Positions 52,972-62,843 of a stretch of DNA of 64,000 bases are shown here, in pieces (the first letter of the stretch is position 1; each line of letters starts with the position of its first letter). The translations under genes and the position numbers were made by a program. The notes under the pieces are model-generated. The model ran no database searches. It was not told the origin of the DNA and saw only the letters and a program-made list of their open reading frames with translations. The stretch is from Roseiarcus sp963809245. Lineage in GTDB: Bacteria > Pseudomonadota > Alphaproteobacteria > Rhizobiales > Beijerinckiaceae. The stretch spans positions 62,001 to 126,000 of the forward strand of contig CAWEIU010000001.1 of assembly GCA_963809245.1 (NCBI GenBank), given 5' to 3'.

Positions 52972-55900
52972 ATGACGTCGATCATTTCCAACCTGACCCC
53001 CAGCCAGATTTCGGCTCTTACCACGGCGAATATCGCGGCGCTCACGACAACCGACATAGCGGCGCTGAGCACGCAGCAGGCCGCTGCGCTGACGTCGACG
53101 CAACTTGGGGTGATGACAACTACAGACATCGCGGCGTTCACTGCGCCGCAGGTCAGCGCTCTGACGATGAATGCGATCATTGGCCTGACGGTCGGCGGCA
53201 TCCAAAGCATGACGACCACGGAAGTCGCTGCGCTGAACACGGCGGCATTCGCGGCTTTGACGACCACCGAGGTTGCGAACCTGACGACCAGCCAGGTCGC
53301 GGCGCTGTCGACCAAGGAGGTGGCGGCCCTGACGACTTCGCAGGCGGCGGCGTTGACGACGAGCCAGGCGGCAGTGTTGACGACCTCGCAGGCGGCGGCG
53401 ATCAGCAGCAAGGACATTGCGGCGCTGACCACGGCTGATGCGGCGGCGCTGACGACTTCGGACGTAGCGGTGTTGACGAGCGGCCAGGTGGCGGCGCTGA
53501 CGACCAGCGCGGTGGCGGCCCTGACGACGAGCCAGGCGGCGGCGCTGACGACGGGCCAGGCGCATGCGCTGAGCTCCGCCCAGGCGAAGGCGCTGACCAC
53601 CTCTGACCTCGTGTCGCTGTCCACCAGCGCGGTGGCGGCGTTGGCGACCGGCGCGCTCGCCGGTCTGACGACATCGCAGGTCGCGGCGTTGACGACCTCG
53701 CAGGTCGTGGCCCTGTCGACCTCGCAAGTGGCGGCGCTGACGACTTCGCAGGCGGCGGCGCTGACGACCTCGCAGGCGGCGGCGCTGACGACCTCACAGG
53801 CGGCGGCGATCACCAGCAAGGACATCGCGGCGCTGACGACGAGCCAGGTGGCGGCGTTGACGACTTCGGACGTCGCAGTGTTGACGAGCGGCCAGGTGGC
53901 GGCGCTGACGACCAGCGCGGTGGCGGCCCTGACGACGAGCCAGGCGGCGGCGCTGACGACGGGCCAGACGCATGCGCTGAACTCCGCTCAGGCGGCGGCG
54001 CTGACGACTTCTGATCTCACGTCGCTGTCGACCAGCGCGGTCGCGGCGCTGTCGACCGGCGCGCTCGCCGGTCTGACGACGAGCCAGGTGGCGGCGCTGA
54101 CGACCGGCCAGGTGGTGGCCCTGTCGACCGAGCCAGGTGGCGGCGCTGACGACGAGCCAGGCTGCGGCGCTGACGACCTCGCAGGCGGCGGTGTTGACGA
54201 CCTCGCAGGCGGCGGCGATCACCAGCAAGGACGTCGCGGCGCTGACGACCAGCCAGGTGGCGGCGCTGACGACCTCGGATGTCGCGGTGTTGACGAGCGG
54301 CCAGGTCGCGGCGCTGACGACCAGCGCGGTGGCGGCCTTGACGACGAGCCAGGCGGCGGCGCTGACGACGGGCCAGGCGCATGCGCTGAGCTCCGCCCAG
54401 GCGAAGGCGCTGACGACCTCTGACCTCGTGTCGCTGTCGACCAGCGCGGTGGCGGCGCTGGCGACCGGCGCGCTCGCCGGTCTGACGACGAGCCAGGTGG
54501 CGGCGCTGACGACCGGCCAGGTGGTTGCCCTGTCGACCTCGCAGGTGGCGGCGTTGACCACGAGCCAGGCTGCGGCGCTGACGACCTCGCAGGCGGCGGT
54601 GTTGACGACCTCGCAGGCGGCGGCGATCACCAGCAAGGACGTCGCGGCGCTGACGACCAGCCAGGTGGCGGCCCTGACGACTTCGGATGTCGCGGTGCTG
54701 ACGAGCGGCCAGGTGGCGGCGCTGACGACCAGCGCGGTGGCGGCCTTGACGACGAGCCAGGCGGCGGCGCTGACGACGGGCCAGGCGCATGCGCTGAGCT
54801 CGGCTCAGGCGGCGGCGCTGACGACCTCTGACCTCATGTCGCTGTCGACCAGCGCGGTGGCGGCGCTGTCGACCGGCGCGCTCGCCGGTCTGACGACGAG
54901 CCAGGTGGCGGCGCTGACGACCTCACAGGTCGTGGCCCTGTCGACCAGCCAGGTGGCGGCGTTGACGACCTCGCAGGCTGCGGCGCTGACGACCTCGCAG
55001 GCGGTGGTGTTGACGACCTCGCAGGCTGCGGCGATCACCAGCAAGGACGTCGCGGCGCTGACGACCAGCCAGGTGGCGGCGCTGACGACCTCGGATGTCG
55101 CGGTGTTGACGAGCGGCCAGGTGGCGGCGCTGACGACCAGCGCGGTGGCGGCCTTGACGACGAGCCAGGCGGCGGCGCTGACGACGGGCCAGACCCATGC
55201 GCTGAGCTCCGCCCAGGCGGCGGCGCTGACCACGTCTGACCTCGTGTCGCTGTCGACCAGCGCGGTGGCGGCGCTGTCGACCGGCGCGCTCGCCGGTCTG
55301 ACGACGAGCCAGGTGGCGGCGCTGACGACCTGCCAGGTCGTGGCCCTGTCGACCTCGCAGGTGGCGGCGCTGACGACCTCGCAGGCGGCGGCGCTGACGA
55401 CGAGCCAGGCGGTGGTGTTGACCACCTCGCAGGCTGCGGCGATCACCAGCAAGGACGTCGCAGCGCTGACGACCAGCCAGGTGGCGGCGCTGACGACCTC
55501 GGATGTCGCGGTGTTGACGAGCGGCCAGGTCGCGGCGCTGACGACCAGCGCGGTGGCGGCCTTGACGACGAGCCAGGCGGCGGCGCTGACGACGGGCCAG
55601 GCGCATGCGCTGAGCTCCGCCCAGGCGAAGGCGCTGACGACCTCTGACCTCGTGTCGCTGTCGACCAGCGCGGTGGCCGCGCTGGCGACCGGCGCGCTCG
55701 CCGGTCTGACGACGAGCCAGGTGGCGGCGCTGACGACCTCGCAGGTCGTTGCCCTGTCGACCTCGCAGGTGGCGGCGTTGACGACCTCGCAGGCTGCGGC
55801 GCTGACGACCTCGCAGGCGGCGGTGTTGACGACCTCGCAGGCGGCGGCGATCACCAGCAAGGACGTCGCGGCGCTGACGACCGGCTCAGGTGGCGGCGCT

Positions 55901-58855
55901 GACGACTTCGGATGTCGCGGTGCTGACGAGCGGCCAGGTGGCGGCGCTGACGACCAGCGCGGTGGCGGCCTTGACGACGAGCCAGGCGGCGGCGCTGACG
56001 ACGGGCCAGACGCATGCGCTGAGCTCGGCTCAAGCGGCGGCGCTCACCACGTCTGACCTCGTGTCGCTGTCGACCAGCGCCGTGGCGGCGCTGTCGACCG
56101 GCGCGCTCGCCGGTCTGACGACCTCGCAGGTGGCGGCGCTGACGACCGGCCAGGTGGTCGCCCTGTCGACCAGCCAAGTGGCCGCCCTGACGACGAGCCA
56201 GGCCGCCGCGTTGACGACGAGCCAGGCGGTGGTGTTGACGACCGCGCAGGCGGCGGCGATCACCAGCAAGGACGTCGCAGCGCTGACGACCAGCCAGGTG
56301 GCGGCGCTGACGACCTCGGATGTCGCGGTGTTGACGAGCGGCCAGGTCGCGGCGCTGACGACCAGCGCGGTGGCGGCCTTGACGACGAGCCAGGCGGCGG
56401 CGCTGACGACGGGCCAGACGCATGCGCTCAGCTCCGCTCAAGCGGCGGCGCTCACCACGTCTGACCTCGTGTCGCTGTCGACCAGCGCGGTGGCGGCGTT
56501 GGCGACCGGCGCGCTCGCCGGTCTGACGACGAGCCAAGTGGCGGCGCTGACGACCGGCCAGGTCGTGGCCCTGTCGACCACCCAAGTGGCCGCTTTGACG
56601 ACGAGCCAGGCTGCGGCGCTGACGACGAGCCAGGCGGTGGTGTTGACGACCTCGCAGGCGGCGGCGATCAGCAGCAAGGACATTGCGGCGCTGACCACGG
56701 CTGATGTGGCGGCGCTGACGACTTCGGATGTCGCGGTGCTGACGAGCGGCCAGGTGGCGGCGCTGACGACCAGCGCGGTGGCGGCTCTGACGACGAGCCA
56801 GGCGGCGGCGCTGACGACGGGCCAGGCCCATGCACTGACCTCCGCCCAGGCGGCGGCGCTCACCACGTCTGACCTCGTGTCGCTGTCGACCAGCGCCGTG
56901 GCGGCGCTGGCGACCGGCGCGCTCGCCGGTCTGACGACGAGCCAGGTGGCGGCGCTGACGACCAGCCAGGTGGTGGCCCTGTCGACCTCGCAGGTGGCCG
57001 CTCTGACGACGAGCCAGGCTGCCGCGCTGACGACCTCGCAGGCGGTGGTGTTGACCACCTCGCAGGCTGCGGCGATCACCAGCAAGGACGTCGCAGCGCT
57101 GACGACCAGCCAGGTGGCGGCGCTGACGACCTCGGACGTCGCGGTGTTGACGAGCGGCCAGGTGGCGGCGCTGACGACCAGCGCGGTGGCGGCCCTGACG
57201 ACGAGCCAGGCGGCGGCGCTGACGACGGGCCAGACCCATGCGCTGACCTCGGCTCAAGCGGCAGCGCTCACCACGTCTGACCTCGTGTCGCTGTCGACCA
57301 GCGCGGTCGCGGCGCTGTCGACCGGCGCGGTCGCTGGCCTGACGACGAGCCAGGTGGCGGCGCTGACGACCGGCAGGTGGTGGCCCTGTCGACCTCGCAG
57401 GTGGCGGCGCTGACGACCTCGCAGGCGCGGCGCTGACGACGGCCAGGCGGCGGTGTTGACGACCTCGCAGGCGGCGGCGATCACCAGCAAGGACGTCGCG
57501 GCGCTGACGACCAGCCAGGTGGCGGCGCTGACGACCTCGGACGTCGCGGTGTTGACGAGCGGCCAGGTGGCGGCGCTGACGACCAGCGCGGTGGCGGCCC
57601 TGACGACGAGCCAGGCGGCGGCGCTGACGACGGGCCAGGCGCATGCGCTGAGCTCCGCCCAGGCGGCGGCGCTGACGACGTCTGACCTCGTGTCGCTGTC
57701 GACCAGCGCGGTGGCGGCGCTGGCGACCGGCGCGCTCGCCGGTCTGACGACGAGCCAGGTGGCGGCGCTGACGACCGGCCAGGTGGTGGCGCTGTCGACC
57801 AGCCAGGTGGCGGCGTCTGACGACCTCGCAGGCTGCGGCGCTGACGACCTCGCAGGCGGCGGTGTTGACGACCTCGCAGGCGGCGGCGATCACCAGCAAG
57901 GACGTCGCGGCGCTGACGACCAGCCAGGTGGCGGCGCTGACGACCTCGGACGTCGCGGTGTTGACGAGCGGCCAGGTGGCGGCGCTGACGACCAGCGCGG
58001 TGGCGGCCCTGACGACGAGCCAGGCGGCGGCGCTGACGACGAGCCAGGCGCATGCGCTGAGCTCCGCCCAGGCGGCGGCGCTCACCACGTCTGACCTCGT
58101 GTCGCTGACGACCAGCGCCGTGGCGGCGCTGTCGACCGGCGCGCTCGCCGGTCTGACAACCTCGCAGGTGGCGGCGCTGACGACCGGCCAGGTCGTGGCC
58201 CTGTCGACCTCGCAGGTGGCGGCGCTGACGACCTCGCAGGCTGCGGCGCTGACGACGAGCCAGGCGGTGGTGTTGACCACCTCGCAGGCGGCGGCGATCA
58301 CCAGCAAGGACGTTGCGGCGCTGACGACCAGCCAGGTGGCGGCGCTGACGACCTCGGACGTCGCGGTGTTGACGAGCGGCCAGGTGGCGGCGCTGACGAC
58401 CAGCGCGGTGGCGGCCTTGACGACGAGTCAAGCGGCGGCGCTGACGACGAGCCAGGCGCATGCGCTGACCTCGGCTGAAGCGGCGGCGTTGACGACCGCT
58501 GACCTCGTCGTCGCTGTCGACCAGCGCCGTGGCGGCGCTGTCGACCGGCGCGGTCGCCGGTCTGACGACGAGCCAGGTGTCGGCGCTGACGACCAGCGAC
58601 ATGGTGGCGCTGACGACCTCGCAGGTGGCGGCGCTGACGTCCAGCCAGACGGCGGCGCTGACGACGACTGACCTCGTGACGCTCTCGACCAGTCAGATCG
58701 TGGCGCTCAACACCACGTCGTTGGCTGGCTTGTCCACGGCTGACCTCTCGGCATTGCACAGCGCACAAGCCAACGCATTCACCTCGCAACAGACGCACGC
58801 GATGTCGGACGCGCAGGTGAACGCGGTGCTCTACGCCTACGAGAACAACACCTAA
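52972..58855 (+). CDS. Giant Thr/Ser/Ala octapeptide-repeat protein (frame broken by about seven 1-bp indels)
   Basis: With indels corrected, about 1,960 residues. It starts MTSIISNLTPSQISALTTAN, with no signal peptide, and ends SDAQVNAVLYAYENNT. Nearly all of it is an octad of the form L-T-T-S-Q-V-A-A. Seventeen octads form a 136-residue (408-bp) super-unit repeated twelve times from 53401, with more divergent octads at both ends. About one third of residues are Ser/Thr; charged residues are few and cysteine is almost absent. The regular octad suggests a solenoid or fibre. Frame changes occur near 54130, 55884, 57374, 57426, 57441, 57816 and 58509. I do not recognise an established family. 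Neighbouring glf and GT41 genes suggest glycosylation (inference). Confidence 0.82.
53401..58704 (+). repeat. 408-bp tandem higher-order repeat array (24-bp subunits)
   Basis: Unit starts, aligned on the codons for ITSKD (or ISSKD), are 53401, 53809, 54218, 54626, 55034, 55442, 55850, 56259, 56667, 57075, 57480, 57889 and 58297. Eight of twelve intervals are exactly 408 bp; the others are 409 (three) or 405 (one), matching the single-base indels. Each unit contains 17 subunits of 24 bp. Adjacent units are nearly identical. Confidence 0.93.
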
Positions 58856-58869
58856 GTAGCTGCCAACTT

Positions 58870-58912
58870 CCGCGGCGTTCGCTTTTCTTGTGCGGACGCC
58901 GCGGAGCGCTTT
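58870..58912 (+). terminator. Terminator-like hairpin after the repeat gene
   Basis: Stem ccgcggcgt / acgccgcgg (58870-58878 and 58896-58904) around a 17-nt loop, followed by agcgcttttgtt. It starts 15 bp after the stop codon. Confidence 0.65.
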
Positions 58913-58923
58913 TGTTGAACGGC

Positions 58924-58949
58924 CTAGACCGAGCGGCCGCTCGGTCTAG
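58924..58949. repeat. Perfect 26-bp palindrome
   Basis: The half-site ctagaccgagcgg is followed directly by its exact reverse complement, with no spacer. It could be a second terminator stem, an operator or a recombination site. No U-tract follows. Confidence 0.8.
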
Positions 58950-59194
58950 AGTCCTCAATCGCCACGCGTTTTGGCGAAAATCGGCGTTCACTTTTTCGCG
59001 GCGCGCTCCAAGACTTCCGCCGGTGCCATCGCCGAGGCAATGGACCCCTTCGGCGCGCCCGAGCGGTCGCTCTGGGATAGACGCCGACCCTCCGGCGCGT
59101 TAAGCGCGAGCGACGACGACGGCTCTCGTCCGAAGCGCGCGACGCTCTGGGGTTTGAGCCTTCGCAGCCCACGCTTGAAAGGCTCTCAAAAAGC

Positions 59195-60412
59195 ATGGCG
59201 ATTGCAGTGGAGAACTTGGGCGAGTCGCTTTCTCGATGCGACCTGCTGATCGTCGGCGCGGGCTTTTACGGGGCGACGCTGGCCGAGCGAGCCGCAAACG
59301 AGCTGGGCAAGCGGGTCGTTCTCATCGACCGGCGCCCCCATATCGGCGGCAACGCCTACAGCGAACGGGACCCGGGAACGGGGATCGAAATTCACAAATA
59401 CGGCGCGCATCTCTTTCATACGCCGAATGAGACCGTTTGGTCGTATCTCAACCGCTTTACGGCGTTCACCGACTACCGACATCGCGTGTTTTCGACCTAC
59501 CGCGACCAAGTCTACGCGATGCCGATCAATCTCGGCACGATCTGCCAATTCTTCGGCCGCCGCTTGTCGCCTGAAGAGGCGCGCGCCCTCGTCGCCGAAC
59601 AGGCCGCCGAGCTTGGCGGCAAGCCGCCGGTCAATCTCGAGGAGAAGGCGATCTCGCTGATCGGTCGCCCGCTCTACGAGGCGTTCATCCGCGGCTACAC
59701 CGCCAAGCAATGGCAGACCGATCCGCGCGATCTGTCCGAGCACATCATCACGCGCCTGCCGGTGCGCTACACCTTCGACAATCGCTATTTCTCCGACGCT
59801 TTCGAGGGCTTGCCGGTCGACGGCTACACGGCGATCTTCGAGCGGATGCTGGCGAGCCCGCTGATCGACGTGCGGCTCGGCGTCGACTATTTCGACATCA
59901 AGCCGCTCGTGCGTCGTGGCGCGCCGGTCGTCTACACCGGCCCGATCGACCGCTATTTCGACTACGCGGAGGGCGAGCTCGGCTGGCGCACCGTCGACTT
60001 CGAGCAAGAAACGCTGCCGATCGGCGACTTCCAGGGGACGGCGGTGATGAATTACGCCGACGAAACTACGCCCTTCACGCGCATCCTGGAGTTTCGCCAC
60101 TTCAATCCCGAGCGCGATTATCCCAAGGACAGGACGGTGATCGTGCGCGAGTATTCGCGCTTCGCCTCGCGCGGCGACGAGCCGTACTATCCGATCGACA
60201 CCGCGGCCGACAAAGCGACCTATCTGCGTTACAAGGCCCGCGCCGCGGCCGAGGCCAACGTTCATTTCGGCGGCCGGCTCGGCTCCTATCGCTACTGGGA
60301 CATGCACCAGGCGATCGGCGCCGCGCTGAAGGCGTTCGAGAATATCATGACGCCTCATTTCGCAGCGGGGCCGCCCATCGGGTCGGCGACGGCCGCCGCC
60401 GGCGGCTTATAG
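59195..60412 (+). CDS. glf: UDP-galactopyranose mutase
   Basis: A 405-residue flavoenzyme converting UDP-galactopyranose to UDP-galactofuranose in the cytoplasm. FAD binding: LLIVGAGFYGATLAERA, then LIDRRPHIGGNAYSE. Active site: EIHKYGAHLFHTPNE and GYTAKQWQTDP; the conserved Arg/Tyr region is FRHFNPERDYPKDRTVIVRE. Galactofuranose is used in surface glycans and, more rarely, glycoproteins. Its stop lies 5 bp from the convergent GT41 stop. The giant Ser/Thr repeat gene is directly upstream on the same strand. Confidence 0.96.
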   Translation: MAIAVENLGESLSRCDLLIVGAGFYGATLAERAANELGKRVVLIDRRPHIGGNAYSERDPGTGIEIHKYGAHLFHTPNETVWSYLNRFTAFTDYRHRVFSTYRDQVYAMPINLGTICQFFGRRLSPEEARALVAEQAAELGGKPPVNLEEKAISLIGRPLYEAFIRGYTAKQWQTDPRDLSEHIITRLPVRYTFDNRYFSDAFEGLPVDGYTAIFERMLASPLIDVRLGVDYFDIKPLVRRGAPVVYTGPIDRYFDYAEGELGWRTVDFEQETLPIGDFQGTAVMNYADETTPFTRILEFRHFNPERDYPKDRTVIVREYSRFASRGDEPYYPIDTAADKATYLRYKARAAAEANVHFGGRLGSYRYWDMHQAIGAALKAFENIMTPHFAAGPPIGSATAAAGGL

Positions 60413-60417
60413 ACGCG

Positions 60418-62448
60418 CTACTGGCGTTTGCTCCAAAAGCGCCCGTCAGGCGGAAGCGCAGAGAAGTCGTTCCATCGTTCGAGCTTCTCGACGTAGAGGC
60501 GCCGGTAGGCGTCGTCGTCGAGACGCTCGATGTTCTCGAGGTCGAGCTCCGCGCCGATCTCGTAGTAGACGTCGAGGTTGGTCAGATCGGGAACTGGCGC
60601 GGCGCCTCGCTCGCAATCGGCCTGCATTTCCCAAAACACATCTTCCAGCCGTCGCGTCAAAGCGGGAATGTCGCGCAGCGCGCTGGCGTCGCGGGAAAGC
60701 TGGAGACGATCGCGATACGGCGCGAGGCTGCTGCGATCGCGCCCGAACGCGATCGCGCGGCGCACGTACTCGTCCGTCGTCGGGCAGATGAACTCCTGAA
60801 GTCCGGCCGCGGCTACGACGCTGCTGCAGAACCGCGATGCGAAGGTTCTCCCCGGCGCGGTCAGGACGGGCAGTCCCATGGTGAGCGCGTCGGCCGCGGT
60901 CGAATGCGCTCCGTACGGCATGGTGTCGAGAAAGAGATCGGCGACCGGAATTCTCGCGAAATGTTCGGGATTGGCGACCTTCTTGGCGAAGAGGATTCGC
61001 TCTGCTTCGATCCCTCTCGCGGTCGCCGCGTTGCGCAGACGCTCATTGGTTTGATCGTCGCCCGTCAGCAGCCAAAGCACGCTGTTGGGGACTTCGCGCA
61101 AAATCGTCGCCCAGAGGCCGAAGCAATTCGCGGTCAGCTTCTGCATGCCGTTGAAGGAGGCGTAGACGAAAGCGTCCTCCGGCAATCCGACTTCGGCGCG
61201 CGTCGGCGTGCGCTGGTCGATGACGCGCTTGCGGTCGAGCGGCTGATTGCAGGGAATGCGGAGGACCTTTTCGGAATAGAAAAGCTCGTGGCTCGGCGGC
61301 ACGATCACGTCGTCGGCGATCATGTACTGGTGATAGGGGCTCGCCATCGTGCCGGGATAGCCGCACCAGTTGACGATGACAGGCGCCGGCCGGTAGGCGA
61401 AAATCCCGGTGCGGGCGTGCTTCGTGTAGCCGTTGAGATCGACGAGGATGTCGACTTCGTCCGCGACGATCTTTGCGGCGGCCTGTTGGTCGGTGAGCTT
61501 GTCGATGTCCCGCCAATGGTCGACGGCCGCTTTCATGCGCGCCTGCGTGGCGTCGCCGCGACCGTCGCCGGAATAATAGGCGAGGATCTCGACGCGGCTC
61601 TTGTCATGCAGCTCGAACACCTCGCGCAAAGCGAAGCCGACCGCATGGTCGCGCAAATCCGACGAGACGTAGCCGACGCGCAGGCGCTCGCCCGTTCCGA
61701 CCTTTCGCTTAACGGAGGGCCGCGCGACCGCCCTCGTATCGGGACGACCGACGAAGGATTGGTTGTAACGGTAGGCTTTCGCCAGTTGAAACATCGGATC
61801 ATCCGTATGGACGGCGAGCGCCATTGGCGACATCGCCGTCAGGAGATGCTGGGCGGAAACGTGTTCGTTGGGCGTCAGCACCGGCCATTTGCATTGACGC
61901 TGCCGAAGCGCGATCCAATGTTGCGCCGCTCCGGTCTTGTCGGGGCGCAACTCAACCGCGAGCTTCAGCGCGTCCTCGGCGGAGCTCAGAAGCTCCACCT
62001 CTTCGAACACCCGGCCGATATGCTCGAGGGCCATGAGCCTGTGGCGGACTTGGTCGCTGGTGATGCTCGAGGTTCTGCCGACGTAATCCTGCCACTGACG
62101 AATCGCGAGCGTGCGCTGCCCCATGTCCTCGAGCGTGCGGCCGAGGTTGACATTCGCCGGACCGAACATCGGCTCCTGCTTGACGCAGGCGCGCAGGGCG
62201 TTGATCGCGCCCGCTGCGTCGCCCAGATCCCTCAACGCGACCGAGAGATTGAAATAAGCAAGATGGAGGTGGGAGTGTTCCGGATTGAACGCGACCCAGG
62301 TCTTGTAGAGTTCCGACCCTTCTCGCGCGCGCCCTTCAGTCTTCAGGCCCTCCGCGATTTGAAACAGTTCCGGCAGGCTGAGCTGCTGCTTGCGCGCCAG
62401 GTCGAAAGATTCGTGCGGGGCGTCTTTAGTGCTGGCCGTTGTCGACAT
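60418..62448 (-). CDS. TPR-GT41 glycosyltransferase (O-GlcNAc transferase/SPINDLY-like)
   Basis: A 676-residue protein. Residues 25-230 are helical with TPR-like units (HLAYFNLSVALRDLGDAAGA and GPANVNLGRTLEDMGQRTLA). The GT41 catalytic region has RLRVGYVSSDLRDHAVGF with a His at the position of the OGT catalytic-site His, VDILVDLNGYTKHARTGIF, CGYPGTMASPYHQYMIADD, FNGMQKLT with the Lys aligned to the OGT UDP-binding Lys, and YGAHSTAADALTMGLPVLT. These match eukaryotic OGT in order. GT41 enzymes modify Ser/Thr (or Asn) of proteins in the cytosol. The Ser/Thr-rich repeat protein nearby is an obvious candidate substrate; that is inference. Confidence 0.92.
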   Translation of the reverse strand: MSTTASTKDAPHESFDLARKQQLSLPELFQIAEGLKTEGRAREGSELYKTWVAFNPEHSHLHLAYFNLSVALRDLGDAAGAINALRACVKQEPMFGPANVNLGRTLEDMGQRTLAIRQWQDYVGRTSSITSDQVRHRLMALEHIGRVFEEVELLSSAEDALKLAVELRPDKTGAAQHWIALRQRQCKWPVLTPNEHVSAQHLLTAMSPMALAVHTDDPMFQLAKAYRYNQSFVGRPDTRAVARPSVKRKVGTGERLRVGYVSSDLRDHAVGFALREVFELHDKSRVEILAYYSGDGRGDATQARMKAAVDHWRDIDKLTDQQAAAKIVADEVDILVDLNGYTKHARTGIFAYRPAPVIVNWCGYPGTMASPYHQYMIADDVIVPPSHELFYSEKVLRIPCNQPLDRKRVIDQRTPTRAEVGLPEDAFVYASFNGMQKLTANCFGLWATILREVPNSVLWLLTGDDQTNERLRNAATARGIEAERILFAKKVANPEHFARIPVADLFLDTMPYGAHSTAADALTMGLPVLTAPGRTFASRFCSSVVAAAGLQEFICPTTDEYVRRAIAFGRDRSSLAPYRDRLQLSRDASALRDIPALTRRLEDVFWEMQADCERGAAPVPDLTNLDVYYEIGAELDLENIERLDDDAYRRLYVEKLERWNDFSALPPDGRFWSKRQ

Positions 62449-62843
62449 CGGGGGCTCGTTCTCAACCGGAATTCGCTGAACGGCGAGACTGGCTCTCGCC
62501 TGGATCGTTTCGGTAGGTAGGGCCCCGAGCTTGCTTCTAGCTTGTCGCGGCTCGGCCGTACAATCGCCGCTGCGCGTCTACCGGTTCAGGGCGACGCGTG
62601 CGGGACGATGGGATTGCCGCTCGCGACGTCGGCCTTGGGCCGATAGTAGGGTTGCCGTTTCCGGGCGATCGGAAGCGAAAGCGGACCTTCGGCCGGCATG
62701 AGCCCTTGAGTGGACGGCGGGCAGTCGGACCACTCCTCAGCGCGTTTCCTCAGGGCTTTTTTGATTGAATGAAACACTACACACATTTTTCCGATTATGG
62801 GACATTCATTGCAGCGCGCGCGGCGCGGCGTTAGTTTCACCGC
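62449..62843. other. Divergent intergenic region
   Basis: 395 bp between the GT41 and rpiR-type genes. An AT-richer block at 62757-62812 could be the promoter of the rightward operon. No gene or structured element can be supported. Confidence 0.45.

Larger units (their letters stand above)
58856..59194. other. Intergenic region with hairpin and perfect palindrome
   Basis: 339 bp between the repeat gene and glf. It has a terminator-like hairpin (58870-58912) and a perfect 26-bp palindrome (58924-58949). The rest would hold the glf promoter; no clear box seen. Confidence 0.55.

Noticed and set aside
52605..58602. Long open frames on the minus strand across the repeat array (up to about 818 codons)
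   Set aside because: The 24-bp GC-rich unit has no stop in several frames, so antisense frames stay open automatically. Products are Arg/Gln/His-rich (GRQRRHLARRQ-like) with no start signals.
53401..58704. CRISPR array as an explanation of the regular repeats
   Set aside because: There are no unique spacers; the subunits are contiguous 24-bp codon repeats in an open frame, and no cas genes are near.
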